Assembly: GCF_963678635.1 (NCBI RefSeq)
Contig: NC_087067.1
Coordinates: forward strand, 47,604,001-47,668,000
From: Symsagittifera roscoffensis
Taxonomy: Eukaryota; Xenacoelomorpha; Acoela; Convolutidae
DNA: 64,000 nt
Reading direction: 5' to 3'
The notes beneath the pieces are model-generated. The model ran no database searches, was not told where the DNA came from, and saw only the letters and a program-made list of their open reading frames with translations. A program made the position numbers and the translations under genes. Shown here one piece after another: positions 43,061-57,651 of the stretch (positions within the stretch are counted from its first letter, which is position 1; the number at the start of each line of letters is the position of its first letter).

Positions 43061-43091
43061 ATCCCTACTACTAATACTACTACTACTAATA
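43061..43091 (+). repeat. (TAC)n tail of LINE copy 1
   Basis: Short tactactaatactactac run directly after the LINE coding end. Its homologue in copy 2 is much longer. Confidence 0.8.
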
Positions 43092-44159
43092 TAGATTTTC
43101 AAAACTTGTAGATTCACAAAAATGTACGAAAACGTTTGTTTGAATTTACAATTTTAACGCATTCTCAAAAAGGGAAAAAAAATTATAGCAGTGATTCACC
43201 ACCCATCTTGATAGTTCAATAAAGGGGGAATCACAGTCAGACATTAACCAACTGTCATCAACGTATTGAATTATTAAGTTTGTCTAGAAAACGACATTAT
43301 ACCTGATTTTTTGAGGTTCATGGTACAGTAAAATTGGGTGTTTTGAAACCAAAAGGTACACAGTTTTCAGGCAAAGCTTCTAAGAACGGAGATTAACAAG
43401 GCAAGGACAGATGAGAAAAACGTTGAAGTCGAACTGGAAAGGTCGAGAGGCCCAGAACAGAGGGGTGTAGATGAGAAGTTTTGGCCTTCGGTAATGAAAT
43501 ACTTCAGTCGCAGGGGACATCGACTAACAACAACTGTTTAAGAGACCCACCAAAAGAAGCTAATGAAACTATCAGAAAGGCAAGATCGACTTCTAGGGAA
43601 GCAAAATGAGGGTTCGGTAAAAGCTCTTGATGATGTTGAATTACCAGAGTGGGTACAACAAGTGTTGGCATTAGGTCTGAAAAATCCTGTCAGGGATAAA
43701 TTTTAATGAGACACACTTTCTCGCCGATATTGCCATCTTTCTATCGGATCTCAAAAATTGTAAATTCCCTAGGAGGGCCCTTAGTGAGATCGAAGCTGTG
43801 GCAAAAGCCTATGCTAAAAGGGTGAAACAAACACCAACTGACAAGGGCATTGAGAAGGCCCGAAAATATAAAATTTGATATCTCTAGATGTAAAGAGTTT
43901 GTACACAAATGCTCCACACAAAGACGCAATAGACATAGCTCTGACAAAAACTGTTTGAGCAAGATGCAATTGCTAGGAAAACCAGTCAGAGCCTGTTGAA
44001 CATGGCAGTTAGTCCAGTCCAATTCAAGTATACTCAAGTATGTCAAGTAAATTCAGAGAGATGGTTTGACAATGGGGGCATCTCTTACCGTTATTTCAGC
44101 AAATCTTTGAAAACTACACTATCGAGGGATTTTCCCGAAATGTTTTTGCCCGAGAAAGT

Positions 44160-44335
44160 TCTTAGCGGAAAATGTCCCGAGTGCAATAACAAGGTCTTGT
44201 ACAGGTCAAAAGAGGTATGGAATGTGAAAGCTGTTTGAACTGGTATCATGAAAAATGCGGTGATATATCAGATGCTGAGTATCTAAAAATAAGTGAAACC
44301 TTGTGATACTGTAAAAAAATGCATCGCGATAGGGG
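44160..44335 (+). pseudogene. PHD-finger-like insert within the Penelope RT
   Basis: Across two frames the segment reads CPECNNKVLYRSKEV and then ESCLNWYHEKCGDISDAEYL, ending in a possible YCKK. Cys pairs followed by WYHEKC are a PHD-type zinc-binding pattern. PHD fingers occur in ORF1 of CR1-like LINEs, so this may be a fragment of the neighbouring LINE family captured between the SLYTNAP and YVDD boxes, where an ordinary Penelope RT would have less sequence. Confidence 0.5.
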
Positions 44336-44559
44336 AGTAAAATAAGTCAGTGAAGCAAGCTAAGTAATTTCTCTGTTACGTTGACGATATGAGTGAGAAC
44401 AGTGAAGAGTGATCCTAAAAAGGTGATACGGGCAGCAAACTTACTACATCCAAAGGGGGATCACAGTCAGACATTAGCAAAAAAAGTGCACGATATCACC
44501 AATTCGCATATAATATTCACGACCACGAAAATGAAAATCTGTATACCCTCTACAAAATC

Positions 44560-44875
44560 ATCCTTTTCCAGTGAACTGAAATCAAAAGTGGGGTACAGAC
44601 TTGAATGTTGTGGGTGAGAATCCATCTCTGTTGGCCAGACGGTCCGACATCTCACCACAAGGATTGAGGAACACCGAAAAAAGGACACCCCGTTTGGACA
44701 GCATATCAGGCAGTGTGGTTGTGAGAGTGGCAAGTCGAGGTTTAATTCAGAGATAATTGACCAGGCGTCCAGCAACATTAACTTCTTACAATAGAGGCGC
44801 TGCACATAAGGGAAGAGATACTGGGAATTAACACGCGCGACGCGTTTAGAAGTAGGGAGCTGACACTGATGCTTT
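44560..44875 (+). pseudogene. GIY-YIG endonuclease remnant of Penelope-like element
   Basis: Reads KVGYRLECCG, a stop, then SVGQTVRHLTTRIEEHRKKD and FGQHIRQCGC in the next frame, colinear with the intact-looking domain at 40546-40845 (SYVGKTNRHFATRLSEHLK, LGEHLLNCVG). One stop and further downstream breaks disable it. Confidence 0.65.
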
Positions 44876-45123
44876 AGTTCCAGAATCGAAAATTCTGGCT
44901 AAAACAAAAAATATTGAAGTAACTTACATGTTAGCATGAAATTAGCGACAAAATGAAATTGTGAAAACAAAAAAATGGAACAAAAAGATAATTTGTGACT
45001 GAATGACTAAAATTGTTACATAATTTCAGTAATATTTGTGAAGTTGTGATTGGTTGATTTTTTTAAATTTTGAAATAATGATGAGTATGACATTTTTTAT
45101 GATCTTTGATCTTTTTGTACAGA

Positions 45124-45195
45124 TAATATAGATTTTTAAAACCTGAAGATGCACAAAAATGTGCGAAAACGTTCGTTTGAACTTACAATTTTAAC
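45124..45195 (+). ncRNA. Hammerhead-like ribozyme in the right LTR-like repeat
   Basis: CTGAAGA (45143-45149, fits CUGANGA), a 4-bp stem II (GCAC 45151-45154 with GTGC 45161-45164), GAAA (45165-45168), a 4-bp stem III (GTTC 45171-45174 with GAAC 45179-45182) and a TTA triplet (45183-45185) are in the correct order. AAAA/TTTT pairing suggests stem I. The left repeat has a mutated first box (cttgtaga). Penelope-like elements are known to carry such ribozymes in their LTR-like repeats. Confidence 0.5.
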
Positions 45196-45209
45196 GGAGT
45201 CTTAAAAGC

Positions 45210-47790
<2,581 letters not shown>

Positions 47791-47799
47791 TTTTAGTCA

Positions 47800-48233
47800 A
47801 AAATCCTAGGAGCTTTCTAGATATGTAAGAGTAAAGTAAATTGTGGGTAGAAGTAAAGAGAGTCAGATGGTTGGAAATCAAGCCAACCATATTGAAAAAA
47901 CTAACACCTGCACAGAATAAACCGGAGTTGACAGTTACTCAAAAAAACTGACCCAATTGGAGACCACGGGTTTTTCGTATGCTCAAATAAAGCTGCACTT
48001 TTGTTTCTTTTACTCCTAAAAGAAAAAATATGTCTTCGAAAGTAGTTCTATCATTTATAGTGCCGAGTGCACAGGCAGTGTTCGCAGACTGTATTGCGAG
48101 GGAGATTCTCTGCTTAAAACTGAATTCTCCCGTTCCTCGGTACAGGTGATCAAGTTACCAAAAAGCATATTCAGAAAAAAACTGTGCTAGATTTTTCAAA
48201 AGCTGTCCATTGAAATTTTTATCTATCAGTAAA

Positions 48234-48303
<70 letters not shown>

Positions 48304-48570
48304 AGAGAAAAGATGTAACGCAACTAGCGAAACTGAAAACAAAAAAATATGAGGAATTTTCTAAAAAAAAAAAAAAAAGTGGTTACTACTATGTTGCATT
48401 TTGCCCTAAGATAGCAATATACTTAGTTTTTATTTTCTAGAAACTTCTCAAACAAATAACAAGAGCAGATTTTTCAAAGCTTCTAACAAAAATGTATATC
48501 AGTTTTTGCATTTTTTTCTACACCGAGCTAAAAACCTTATCTGGAATTGCATCTCTCAAAGAATGGAAAG
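47800..48570. other. Spacer with (TA)n microsatellite, no gene
   Basis: No ORF or element recognised apart from the TA run at 48237-48301 and a 16-A run near 48365. Confidence 0.5.
48237..48301. repeat. (TA)n microsatellite
   Basis: About 32 uninterrupted TA units. Confidence 0.95.
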
Positions 48571-48577
48571 AAAATTT

Positions 48578-49833
48578 TCAAAACTTCTTGGTTTTGTCCG
48601 GATCGAAGTCTACGAATCAAATTCTTTTGGTGCAAGAGGCTTGAAATCTTTAAAAATTATGTCTGTTTTCTATTTCAGTTGAAGATTCAGGCAAAGCTGT
48701 GTTTGTAACGTTTGGTTTCTACTCAGCGAGTGAAACGATTTTATGATCACAAGGTTTATCAAGAAACTTTTTTGAGTTTTTAATTTTGCTTGGTTGTGTT
48801 ACTTTTTTTTCTCCAGTTTATTTGTCAGGTTTCTGATCTTCAATATCGGTCCGGGACGTTCCGGGTTACAAACCGAGTCTTCGCTCATTCGTCTTGGAGC
48901 TAGGATGTCATCTACCGTTACATTCGTTAAGTCGCTTATGATCTCACCTGAAGAGGTGTCGTGACTCTAAAACAGAAAAAATGAGAGTAGAGGCAAGACT
49001 TCGTTATATAATTGCATTCAGAACTGAAATCCCAAAGATTCTTCCTGCACTTTTGAGACAAAATCGGCCGCGCCATCCATCTTCGGTTACATTTTTTCCG
49101 CAAACGCTTCTTTTTTTCACATATTCATGAGCCTGGGTGGAATCCAATTGCAATTCTAAGCTGTTGAATTGTTCCTTTTTTAAGCGATTTGAATGCATTA
49201 CTGAAATCTAATTTAAGTGAAACTGAGCGTTTCGGGTTGCCTTCATGCTCTGTCAAGTTCCCAAAACACTGTCGCACTACGAGAGACATGCTGCCGCACA
49301 TTTAGACGCGATGCCTCTGAGCGTGTTGCCGAATCGGTCGCAAGACTACATCTAGTTTTATTAGGGCGATAGATTTTGCCCGAAGACGAAAAGTCTTTGC
49401 GATTTGTTTTTTTTTATTTTCAACTATAAGGCTTAAAAGCAGAGTAAGCGACTTCGAGAATTTCAGCTCTACATTGCCATTTGATTAACTAATGAGAGCT
49501 TTGAAAATTTGGGTATCAAATTCGTCCGGACCGAATTCCAAAATTTTTTGAGAAAAAAAAACATATTTTTTTTAAACTCAGTTACGAAAAACTTATTGAC
49601 GTTTTCCGGATTTGGGGCATTTATATCAGCATTTTTCGGATATTCAAATACCAGTTTTTTATATTTAGTAGTCGAAAAGATGTGATTGTGTCATCTAAAG
49701 CTGTCAGCCATATTCCTCCCTGAATATTTGCCTCGTCGAGCTTGCTGCTTATTTTTCTCTGTTCAAGAATTGTCATGTGCCGGCCTTACCCTCAAGGAAA
49801 GAGTTTAGGCAAAAAACTTTATTGGTTCTTAAA
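48578..49833 (-). mobile_element. Decayed reverse-transcriptase element, internally deleted copy
   Basis: Two blocks (48578-49180 and 49171-49833) are nearly identical to the two ends of the adjacent 49834-52134 copy but lack its middle 1.02 kb. The deletion junction shares 2 bp (gt) with both sides, as in microhomology-mediated loss. On the minus strand the right block carries LKLDFSNAF and the left block the C-terminal VCGKNVTEDGWRGRFCLKSAGR, so the RT core between them is deleted. Confidence 0.6.
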
Positions 49834-52134
49834 TTGTTGTAAATTTTCAAAACTTCTTGGTTTTGTCCGGATCGAAGTCTACGAATCAAATTCTTTTGGT
49901 GCAAGAGGCTTGAAATCTTTAAAAATTATGTCTGTTTTCTATTTCAGTTGAAGATTCAGGCAAAGCTGTGTTTGTAACGTTTGGTTTCTACTCAGCGAGT
50001 GAAACGATTTTATGATCACAAGGTTTATCAAGAAACTTTTTTGAGTTTTTAATTTTGCTTGGTTGTGTTACTTTTTTTTCTCCAGTTTATTTGTCAGGTT
50101 TCTGATCTTCAATATCGGTCCGGGACGTTCCGGGTTACAAACCGAGTCTTCGCTCATTCGTCTTGGAGCTAGGATGTCATCTACCGTTACATTCGTTAAG
50201 TCGCTTATGATCTCACCTGAAGAGGTGTCGTGACTCTAAAACAGAAAAAATGAGAGTAGAGGCAAGACTTCGTTATATAATTGCATTCAGAACTGAAATC
50301 CCAAAGATTCTTCCTGCACTTTTGAGACAAAATCGGCCGCGCCATCCATCTTCGGTTACATTTTTTCCGCAAACGCTTCTTTTTTTCACATATTCATGAG
50401 CCTGGGTGGAATCCAATTGCAATTCTAAGCTGTTGAATTGTGAATTTTAGACTTAGGTTTCCACAGCGTATGACATTCAACTTTTGCGACCCAAACTTAT
50501 CTTGGTAAGCATTGAACGTTTTGACATCACTAGGATCTAATTTCAAAATATTTGGGAAATGTCTTCATTAAACATAGGCTCCGTCCAAGTTTTTTAGATT
50601 TCGTTTTCCGGAGCTACTTTCACAATTTGCTGAATCAGACCAAAGTTCTAATGCATCATTATGTGTTCCAACCTCGTGCTCCAAACTAAAAGATTGAATT
50701 GAGCTAGCTTTCAATCCTACTGCTGACGCTTAAAAAGTGGGCAAAACTACAAGTCGAGCAGAAGAAACACCCAAGCGACTTGTAGCTGCAGCGAGAACTG
50801 TTCACAAAAATTGAACAATATTCATTTTTATTTTTGTTACCTTACATAGAGAAGTTCGTAAAACTCGATCGTATTTTCGAAAAAGTCACTGCAGAAAAAG
50901 AATTGTACGCAAAAATTATAGAAATTTTGGCAAGTTAAAGCAAAGTTTAGGAAGTAAAAACCATAATCCAGCTTATCAATAACCTCGGATATATTTTCCA
51001 GCTGTGCTATTTTTTCTTTTAGCAGTCCCTTGCGATAAGATTCACCTATGGGGGAGCCCAAGATACAAATTCAAACTTGGATATTGTTCTCGTTTTTGGA
51101 CATACTTTTTGAAGTGAACCTACAATTCTAATGTACTGTGTACTTTTAGTCTGTACTGGAAAACAGAGCCCACCATTTTTCATGTTTTCTGATTTCAGAA
51201 TATTTTAAGGTCTCGAAGCATTATCTTGTAGTCTTTGGCCATGCTTCTATCATCTGATTACTAAACTTTATTTTGGATTCAAGTTTTTTATACTAGCTTC
51301 TGTTTTGTTTCAGCGAAAGTTGGTGAATCCTCGGGATCAAATTGTTGTGTTTTATTCTGCGACAAAATGATGGAATTTTCTCAAAAAGACAACTAGGTTT
51401 AATTTAGGCGAAATGATTGTATTTGTACAATTCCGGGCGTTTCGAAAAGAACGCGATTCGGCGAGTTCCTTTTTTAAGCGATTTGAATGCATTACTGAAA
51501 TCTAATTTAAGTGAAACTGAGCGTTTCGGGTTGCCTTCACGCTCTGTCAAGTTCCCAAAACACTGTCGCACTACGAGAGACATGCTGCCGCACATTTAGA
51601 CGCGATGCCTCTGAGCGTGTTGCCGAATCGGTCGCAAGACTACATCTAGTTTTATTAGGGCGATAGATTTTGCCCGAAGACGAAAAGTCTTTGCGATTTG
51701 TTTTTTTTATTTTCAACTATAAGGCTTAAAAGCAGAGTAAGCGACTTCGAGAATTTCAGCTCTACATTGCCATTTGATTAACTAATGAGAGCTTTGAAAA
51801 TTTGGGTATCAAATTCGTCCGGACCGAATTCCAAAATTTTTTGAGAAAAAAAAACATATTTTTTTTTAAACTCAGTTACGAAAAACTTATTGACGTTTTC
51901 CGGATTTGGGGCATTTATATCAGCATTTTTCGGATATTCAAATACCAGTTTTTTATATTTTGTAGTCGAAAAGATGTGATTGTGTCATCTAAAGCTGTCA
52001 GCCATATTCCTCCCTGAATATTTGCCTCGTCGAGCTTGCTGCTTATTTTTCTCTGTTCAAGAATTGTCATGTGCCGGCCTTACCCTCAAGGAAAGAGTTT
52101 AGGCAAAAAACTTTATTGGTTCTTAAATTGTTGT
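49834..52134 (-). mobile_element. Decayed non-LTR-type reverse-transcriptase element, longer copy
   Basis: Minus strand, several frames: LKLDFSNAFKSLKKG and PELYKYNHFA (51595-51404, RT region), ILSQNKTQQFDPEDSP (about 51340-51300, a degraded QQGDPLGP-type block), SPIGESYRKGLLKEKIAQLE (51060-51000), ILKLDPSDVKTFNAYQDKFG (about 50555-50490) and VCGKNVTEDGWRGRFCLKSAGR (about 50370-50305) followed by remains of an HKRPDG-type box. This is the order seen in an RT family common in invertebrate genomes. I cannot name the clade. Frameshifts throughout make it inactive. Confidence 0.55.
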
Positions 52135-52699
52135 TAATTATAGAGCTTATACCTATTGCTTCTCAGTTCTGCAAGAGAAAAACAAAAAAGGCGTCAGAAA
52201 AATCAGCCAAAATGTAGAAACATTGTAGGAAAAATCATACATTCTATCCAAAAAATTTTCTGCCAAAAGAACACACGAGTTCCTAGGTTTTTATCTAGCA
52301 CGACGTCCTTACCAATTGAAGAAATATTGGCAGATTTCCAATTAGAACACTTAGAACATTGAAACTATTGGACCTTCATAGAGTCGCTAAAAGTTATATT
52401 TTTAGAATTGATATGACACCAATTAGAAAAACATCCACATCCAATTTAAAATTATTAGTATATCTTGGGGCTGAAGTTGGGAGGGGTGGAGACTTCCATG
52501 TTTTAAGATAGTGAATAGAGTATCCGGTCTCCAAGCTATGGATTAAGGTAGGAAATGTTCTCTTCGCGGTGTTTGTGGAAGAAATTGTAAGATAACTCCA
52601 ACATTCTGAGTTAAGCGTAGTGAAGAATAAAAAATCCTTCAATAATTGGCTCCCTACGTTCAATATTTGACTTCAATACTTGTACTTAATATAAAAAAT

Positions 52700-55600
52700 T
52701 TTTCATATCTTCTTCTTCAATTCAATCGCTTAAACATTTTTTCATTTATTGTTTTTTGTGTCTTTTCATCGCCAACGTTGCTTAAAACTTCAACAGGTGT
52801 GTACTCAATAAACAGATAAAGTTTTGTAAATTGACGTCCAAGACTTAGGTGGAAGTTAAGAAAGGGAGTGGTGGTTGTGCCATTTTCTAATTTAAAACTG
52901 GAAGTCAACAATTATTGTGGGGTTTTCAACAAAACGGTTTTTCGGCATAATTTTTCATGTACTCTCCATTATTGTCTCGGCAGACGTCAAAATTTAATGG
53001 AGAAAGTTTTGAAAACTTGGAGTTCAACTCGTCAGGAACTGTTAAATCGCTTTGAACATAACCAGAAAGAGATCCGTTCTTCGTTTTTTCAAATAAACAA
53101 TCAGTAGAAACAGATCTTTTGTCAGAAAAATTTATCTTGACATGATTCTTGACCAAAGAATCTGTTTCAATCTGCTCCCACCTGAATCGTGTAACCTTTT
53201 TCTTCTTTATAATCTCTTCTCAGCTCATCCACATCTCGCTTCTCATTTCCCCTTTCAATATCTTTGTCCGACAAAGACAAACGGATTTCTTGGCAGTAGC
53301 AGAAGTTATAGTAGCCACACATAGCTTCAAACACTGTTTTACAGAAATCACAGCAACCATCATTGAGGTAACAGTCATTTTTCTTCTGCTTTCCGGTTCT
53401 GTAAAAAATTTGCTTTGTTCTCAAATCTGTACGGAAGGACTTAACCATGATATCGAAAATTTTTGTTCTGTTTTTCTAGCTTTAAGCAGATCAGTTTCAG
53501 AGTCATACTCCCATCCTGTATAAAATCCGGTCGGCATTTCCTGGTATCTTGACTTTGAAAATCGATATAATTGTCTAGCGTCAAATCCAAACTACTGTCT
53601 TGCAAACGTTTGACGAGTTACGATGATAAATTTTTGATCGACAAGAGCTTTTCGCGTAAAGACTATTGATGGACCACCAGTCATATCTTATCTAATTTTC
53701 TCACATAAATCCTTATCTCCTTCAAACAACGGGTAAAGTTTGTGATATGTCGATTTTTGTAAGCAGATACTTGCAAGCTTTGCAAGCGTGCATCCCGTTT
53801 TTAGCATGACAATTCCCTAATCATGGTAAAATTCTATCAATTTTGCATAGCATCAAGAGTAGTAACAACATCTTTGTTGTTATACCTTGGTAAGAAAATT
53901 TGAAAGTAATCAAATTGTGTTGTTCCCAGATGGTTTTCAAATAACAGTAATTTTCGAGACCTGTGGGTGGAATTGATTGAATACGTAGCTTTTTCAGCGC
54001 ATTTTGTTGATTATGTCGCCCATTAACCAGCTGTTGGTAATCTTTGAAATCTTTCTCGAGAGGTTTGTGATTTCTCAGTTTGCTGCAAAATGGAGACAAT
54101 TTGCTTAATATGGAGACAATTCAGTAGGGGCAAGCTTGTCTGGACTCTCAAACTATTCGCAGTGGAAAAAATGTTTGGTTTCACTTGCTTTATAGGCTTT
54201 CAGAAACTAATCCAATGCTGCTGCTCCCCACAAAACTTCAGTATCTCCAGAAACTGTGTATCTTCAAAATTGAAGGATATGAAATCATTTAATTTTTTTA
54301 ATATTTTTTAAGTTCGTTTCTTGATCACATAGAAGGAGGGTACGGGATCAAATAAGATTTGATAATTTTCAGATCGTATCTGCCACTATTGAAACCAAAC
54401 ACTGGTAAGGTATTTACATAGCGCTCTAGTTTCAAGTCTGTTTCAAGTCGATCAACTAATTTTTCTAATACTCAAGAATTGTGTCGACATTTCATCCTCC
54501 TCTCCATCTTCAACACATTATCTGCAAAATCGAAGACTTCTAGAATTTTATTAAAGTGCCAGCGTTGAGTTTTTCGAAAATGTTTTTGACTCGATCAATG
54601 ACAGTGTTTTCAATGTCTTCAAACTTGGTTCTCTTTTTTAAATTGCTTTTTTCAGCCAGAACTTCCAAAAGGAAGCAAATGCAATTATCAGGAATTCTGG
54701 ATCTTTTTAACACAAAAATTGGATCATCTTGCAAAATTGAAGATATTGAGACGGAAATAGGGACATGCTTTCCGATCCAAGCTGTTGTTTTGGTTACCTT
54801 CAATTCGTCTGTGGTAACACAAATTAATTCGAAGTCAAAGATTGCTACTTTGGTAAACAAATTATGTTTTGCGGTGTAAGGAAAATTGACCCTGTCGAGT
54901 TTCTCGAACAATTTCGCATTCTATCTTTACATCTGATTAGATGAAAAGATCTGATCTATGGAAAGATGCAATAAGTGGAAGAAATGATGAAAAAATCTGA
55001 TTAAGGAAAAGGTCTGATTTGTGGAAGAAAGTGTCACAGCTAGGACATCGAAAACACTAAAAAAAAGAATCAATATCTTTCGTCTGATTGATAGGGTTGC
55101 TGAATCTTAGCAATTTTACGGTTTTTTTTAAATTTTCTAATACAACGCCTGACTATTTTTCCAACAAATTCTCCTTCTTGAAAATCAAAATCGTAAGTGA
55201 ACATGTTGCGTTCAACTATTTCCTCTACAAGAAGTAGATCATCAATTGACACTCCAGGAAGTTCTTCAGATCGTATCGAGATTTTGTTACCAACTCTGTA
55301 AACAGCTGATATGTATGAGCATAGAGATTACTATGGCCATGAAAGAAATTGATAACGCACAGAAAAGAGAAAGATGATATTTTGTATGGTTGATTATCTT
55401 TATCCGATAAAAGACAGTTTACTTGCGTATGTCGTAGTAAACGTTCAGGTAAGAAAGAGTACGGACATCCCGCTGGGATTTTTTTAAGAGTGCAGCAAAA
55501 AGTGGCCTTTCCCTGGATTGTAATCAAATCGTACGCAATAAATGCAATTTCTCGACCAAAGGATTGTTTTCGTGTGCAAAGTAATACCGATATTCTCCCG

Positions 55601-55990
55601 TTTGGACATTACGAAGAACAAATATCAGAGCAATATCAACTTTTGCGGCTGAAGTGAGCTTGTTGAAGAAATCTTTAAGCTTCTCGTTCATAATTTTGGT
55701 ATCTGATTTTGGCAATTGAAAGTTAAATAAATTATGTCTACCGTTTTCCATCTCCATTTCCCCCAGAAAAATTTGACACGCACTCACACATTCTTTCAGT
55801 TTTCTCTTCATCTTCCCTTTCCTCCTCCACAATATTTTTCAAGTCCGCTACAGTATCGCTTGGTTTCCGTTGTTTCGCTCCATGTTCTTTTCTCCGATGT
55901 GTTGGAGAGAGTAGTAAGTCGGAAATTCTTTTTCGCAAGACGAGCAAAGTTTTGATTGCTCTGAAATTGATGAAGCATGATTCTTGGCCA
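52700..55990 (-). pseudogene. Protein-primed DNA polymerase B of Polinton/Maverick type, decayed
   Basis: Colinear minus-strand pieces in changing frames: ENGRHNLFNFQLPKSD and YRYYFAHENN (55832-55524), HTQVNCLLSDKDNQPYK (about 55430-55380), SIDDLLLVEEIVERN (55250), AIFDFELICV and WIGKHVPISVSISS (54911-54540), PFCSKLRNHKPLEKDF and PPTGLENYCYLKTIWEQ (54099-53821), FDARQLYRFS with the motif-A Asp codon at 53580-53582, MPTGFYTGWEYDSETD (53545), CCDFCKTVFEAM (53370), GYVQSDLTVPDEL and EYMKNYAE (53156-52926), EYTP (52820). This is the viral/Polinton family B polymerase used for protein-primed replication. The C-terminal catalytic DTD region beyond about 52700 is not seen, so it is truncated as well as frameshifted. 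Confidence 0.75.
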
Positions 55991-57451
55991 CATCATATTC
56001 TTTTCCTGCTTTTTATAAGTGAAACACTTACAATCAGGTCAAAAGTTAATGAATTTTTGAAAATTTTTGCGGTGTCGAGATGCGTGTTGACGAACATACA
56101 TTTTTCCAAAGTCCCCAGACTGCACTTTTTCGTTTCTATTCAGCGACGGCATCTAATAAATGGGAAATTTTCGAAGTATCCAAATGAAGAATTAGGAACT
56201 TGGTACATATCAAACTGAGAGTTTTGAAATATCCCAAAAGTTTTCAGTGATTGATACTTATACATAGTTTTTGGGGAAGAAAAGTTTTGTTTTTCATTTA
56301 GTTTTACAATGTATGGAACAATTGTTTTTTTATGGCGTAAAAGAAAATCGGAATGAGTTTATTTATTGGCTGTCGCTTAAAAAAGCGAATTCGATTTCAG
56401 CCAATTAGATTTGACCATTATTAAAACTGATTTAATATTTGATTTCTTTCTTTTCTTGAGAAAATTTTATTGCAAACACTTGAGTTTACTCGAGTTTCTC
56501 CACAAGGAAAAAAATCCACTTTGTTTTTTAATTGATGGTATAGACCCTGACTCTTAGTTTTTTTTCAATTTTTGGAAGTGTATGTTGTGCAAAATAAGGT
56601 TCTCCGACTAAATAATGGCCATTTTAGGGAAACATACTTACCGCTGCATTAAACCTGACTAGGAAAAAGTTTTTTTCATTCTAGAAAATTTGAAATTATT
56701 CGTACGACAATTTTTCAAAGACACTTTTTATCCCCTACCCGTTATCCAAATTTGTAAAAACTCCCCTGCAAAATTCTTTCATCCTTCTTTTTAATAGAGA
56801 ATTTCAAAGTTCAAAATCCTGCATGATCAGGTTTGGAATCAGGTTTCGAGAGATTTGTTTTGAAAAATTTATCAACTTCGAGTTTTTTTCTCAGTTGTAC
56901 ATCAAAACCAAAAAATTTGACTATTTACTCAAAAATCAGTATTTTCTCGCTAGTTACAAGCAAGTAAATCAAATAACTTTATGAAAAAAAATTCGGAAAT
57001 ACTACTTGTATGGTATTCTTTTATTACTTATATCACAAAATTTCTATATTTTCACAGCAAACAACTTACAGTGATTTAACTTTGCGATTATTTTTGCATA
57101 TATTTCTATTTTTTTGAAAGATTTGAGTCCTTAAAAGGATCCTCTAATTGGATACGACAACAAAAACAAAAAAGAACAAGAAACGACCTTATGTAAAAGT
57201 TACTTAAAATGGAAATTTGTCTCCGATTGGACAGATATTTTTTTATGAGTTCCATAAAAGGAAGCTGAAATCTGAGTGGAGACGACTACAAACCTTATGA
57301 GGAAAATCATTTCTGATTGGTTAAGTTCACACATCGAGTTGAAGGTACCCCTCTCTCTCTTAAGTGAATTTTATTTTATTTTCATTTTAACCAACGTCAG
57401 CTACCTCCTCTCTCCGCTCTAAATAGTTTATTTCCAACTCAACTATCGTCA
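55991..57451. other. AT-rich DNA without a recognised gene
   Basis: Short ORFs only, no domain or repeat signature seen. Confidence 0.45.
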
Positions 57452-57651
57452 NNNNNNNNNNNNNNNNNNNNNNNNNNNNNNNNNNNNNNNNNNNNNNNNN
57501 NNNNNNNNNNNNNNNNNNNNNNNNNNNNNNNNNNNNNNNNNNNNNNNNNNNNNNNNNNNNNNNNNNNNNNNNNNNNNNNNNNNNNNNNNNNNNNNNNNNN
57601 NNNNNNNNNNNNNNNNNNNNNNNNNNNNNNNNNNNNNNNNNNNNNNNNNNN
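57452..57651. other. Assembly gap, 200 N
   Basis: Exactly 200 unknown bases, a conventional scaffold gap size, so the real distance is unknown. Confidence 0.99.

Larger units (their letters stand above)
41330..43091 (+). mobile_element. LINE copy 1, 5'-inverted (twin-priming structure)
   Basis: The RT part (42585 down to about 41330) is on the minus strand and the C-terminal part plus (TAC)n tail (42590-43091) is on the plus strand. The inverted piece is 5'-truncated exactly at the junction and its other end reaches the region just beyond the FADD box. This is the arrangement produced when a second primer is used during target-primed reverse transcription. The same family is present colinearly at 45210-47790. 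Confidence 0.75.
43087..45209 (+). mobile_element. Decayed Penelope-like element with LTR-like direct repeats
   Basis: About 85-bp direct repeats flank the copy (43087-43171 and 45124-45209; shared taatatagattttyaaaac and acgaaaacgttygtttgaa-type blocks). Inside, in several frames, are LPEWVQQVLALGLK (43641), SLDVKSLYTNAPHKDAIDIA (about 43880-43945, RT), FLCYVDD (44368-44388, the catalytic box) and a GIY-YIG domain at about 44560-44875. This order and the pseudo-LTRs identify a Penelope-like element. Numerous stops make it dead. It abuts LINE copy 1 on the left and LINE copy 2 on the right. Confidence 0.75.

Noticed and set aside
48803-48977. Apparent terminal exon after a tctgttttag acceptor
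   Set aside because: On comparing the duplicate and the frame order it is a frameshifted continuation of the reverse-transcriptase C-terminal region, not a spliced host exon.
53142-53523. Plus-strand ORFs opposite the polymerase relic
   Set aside because: Antisense shadows of the minus-strand pPolB pieces.
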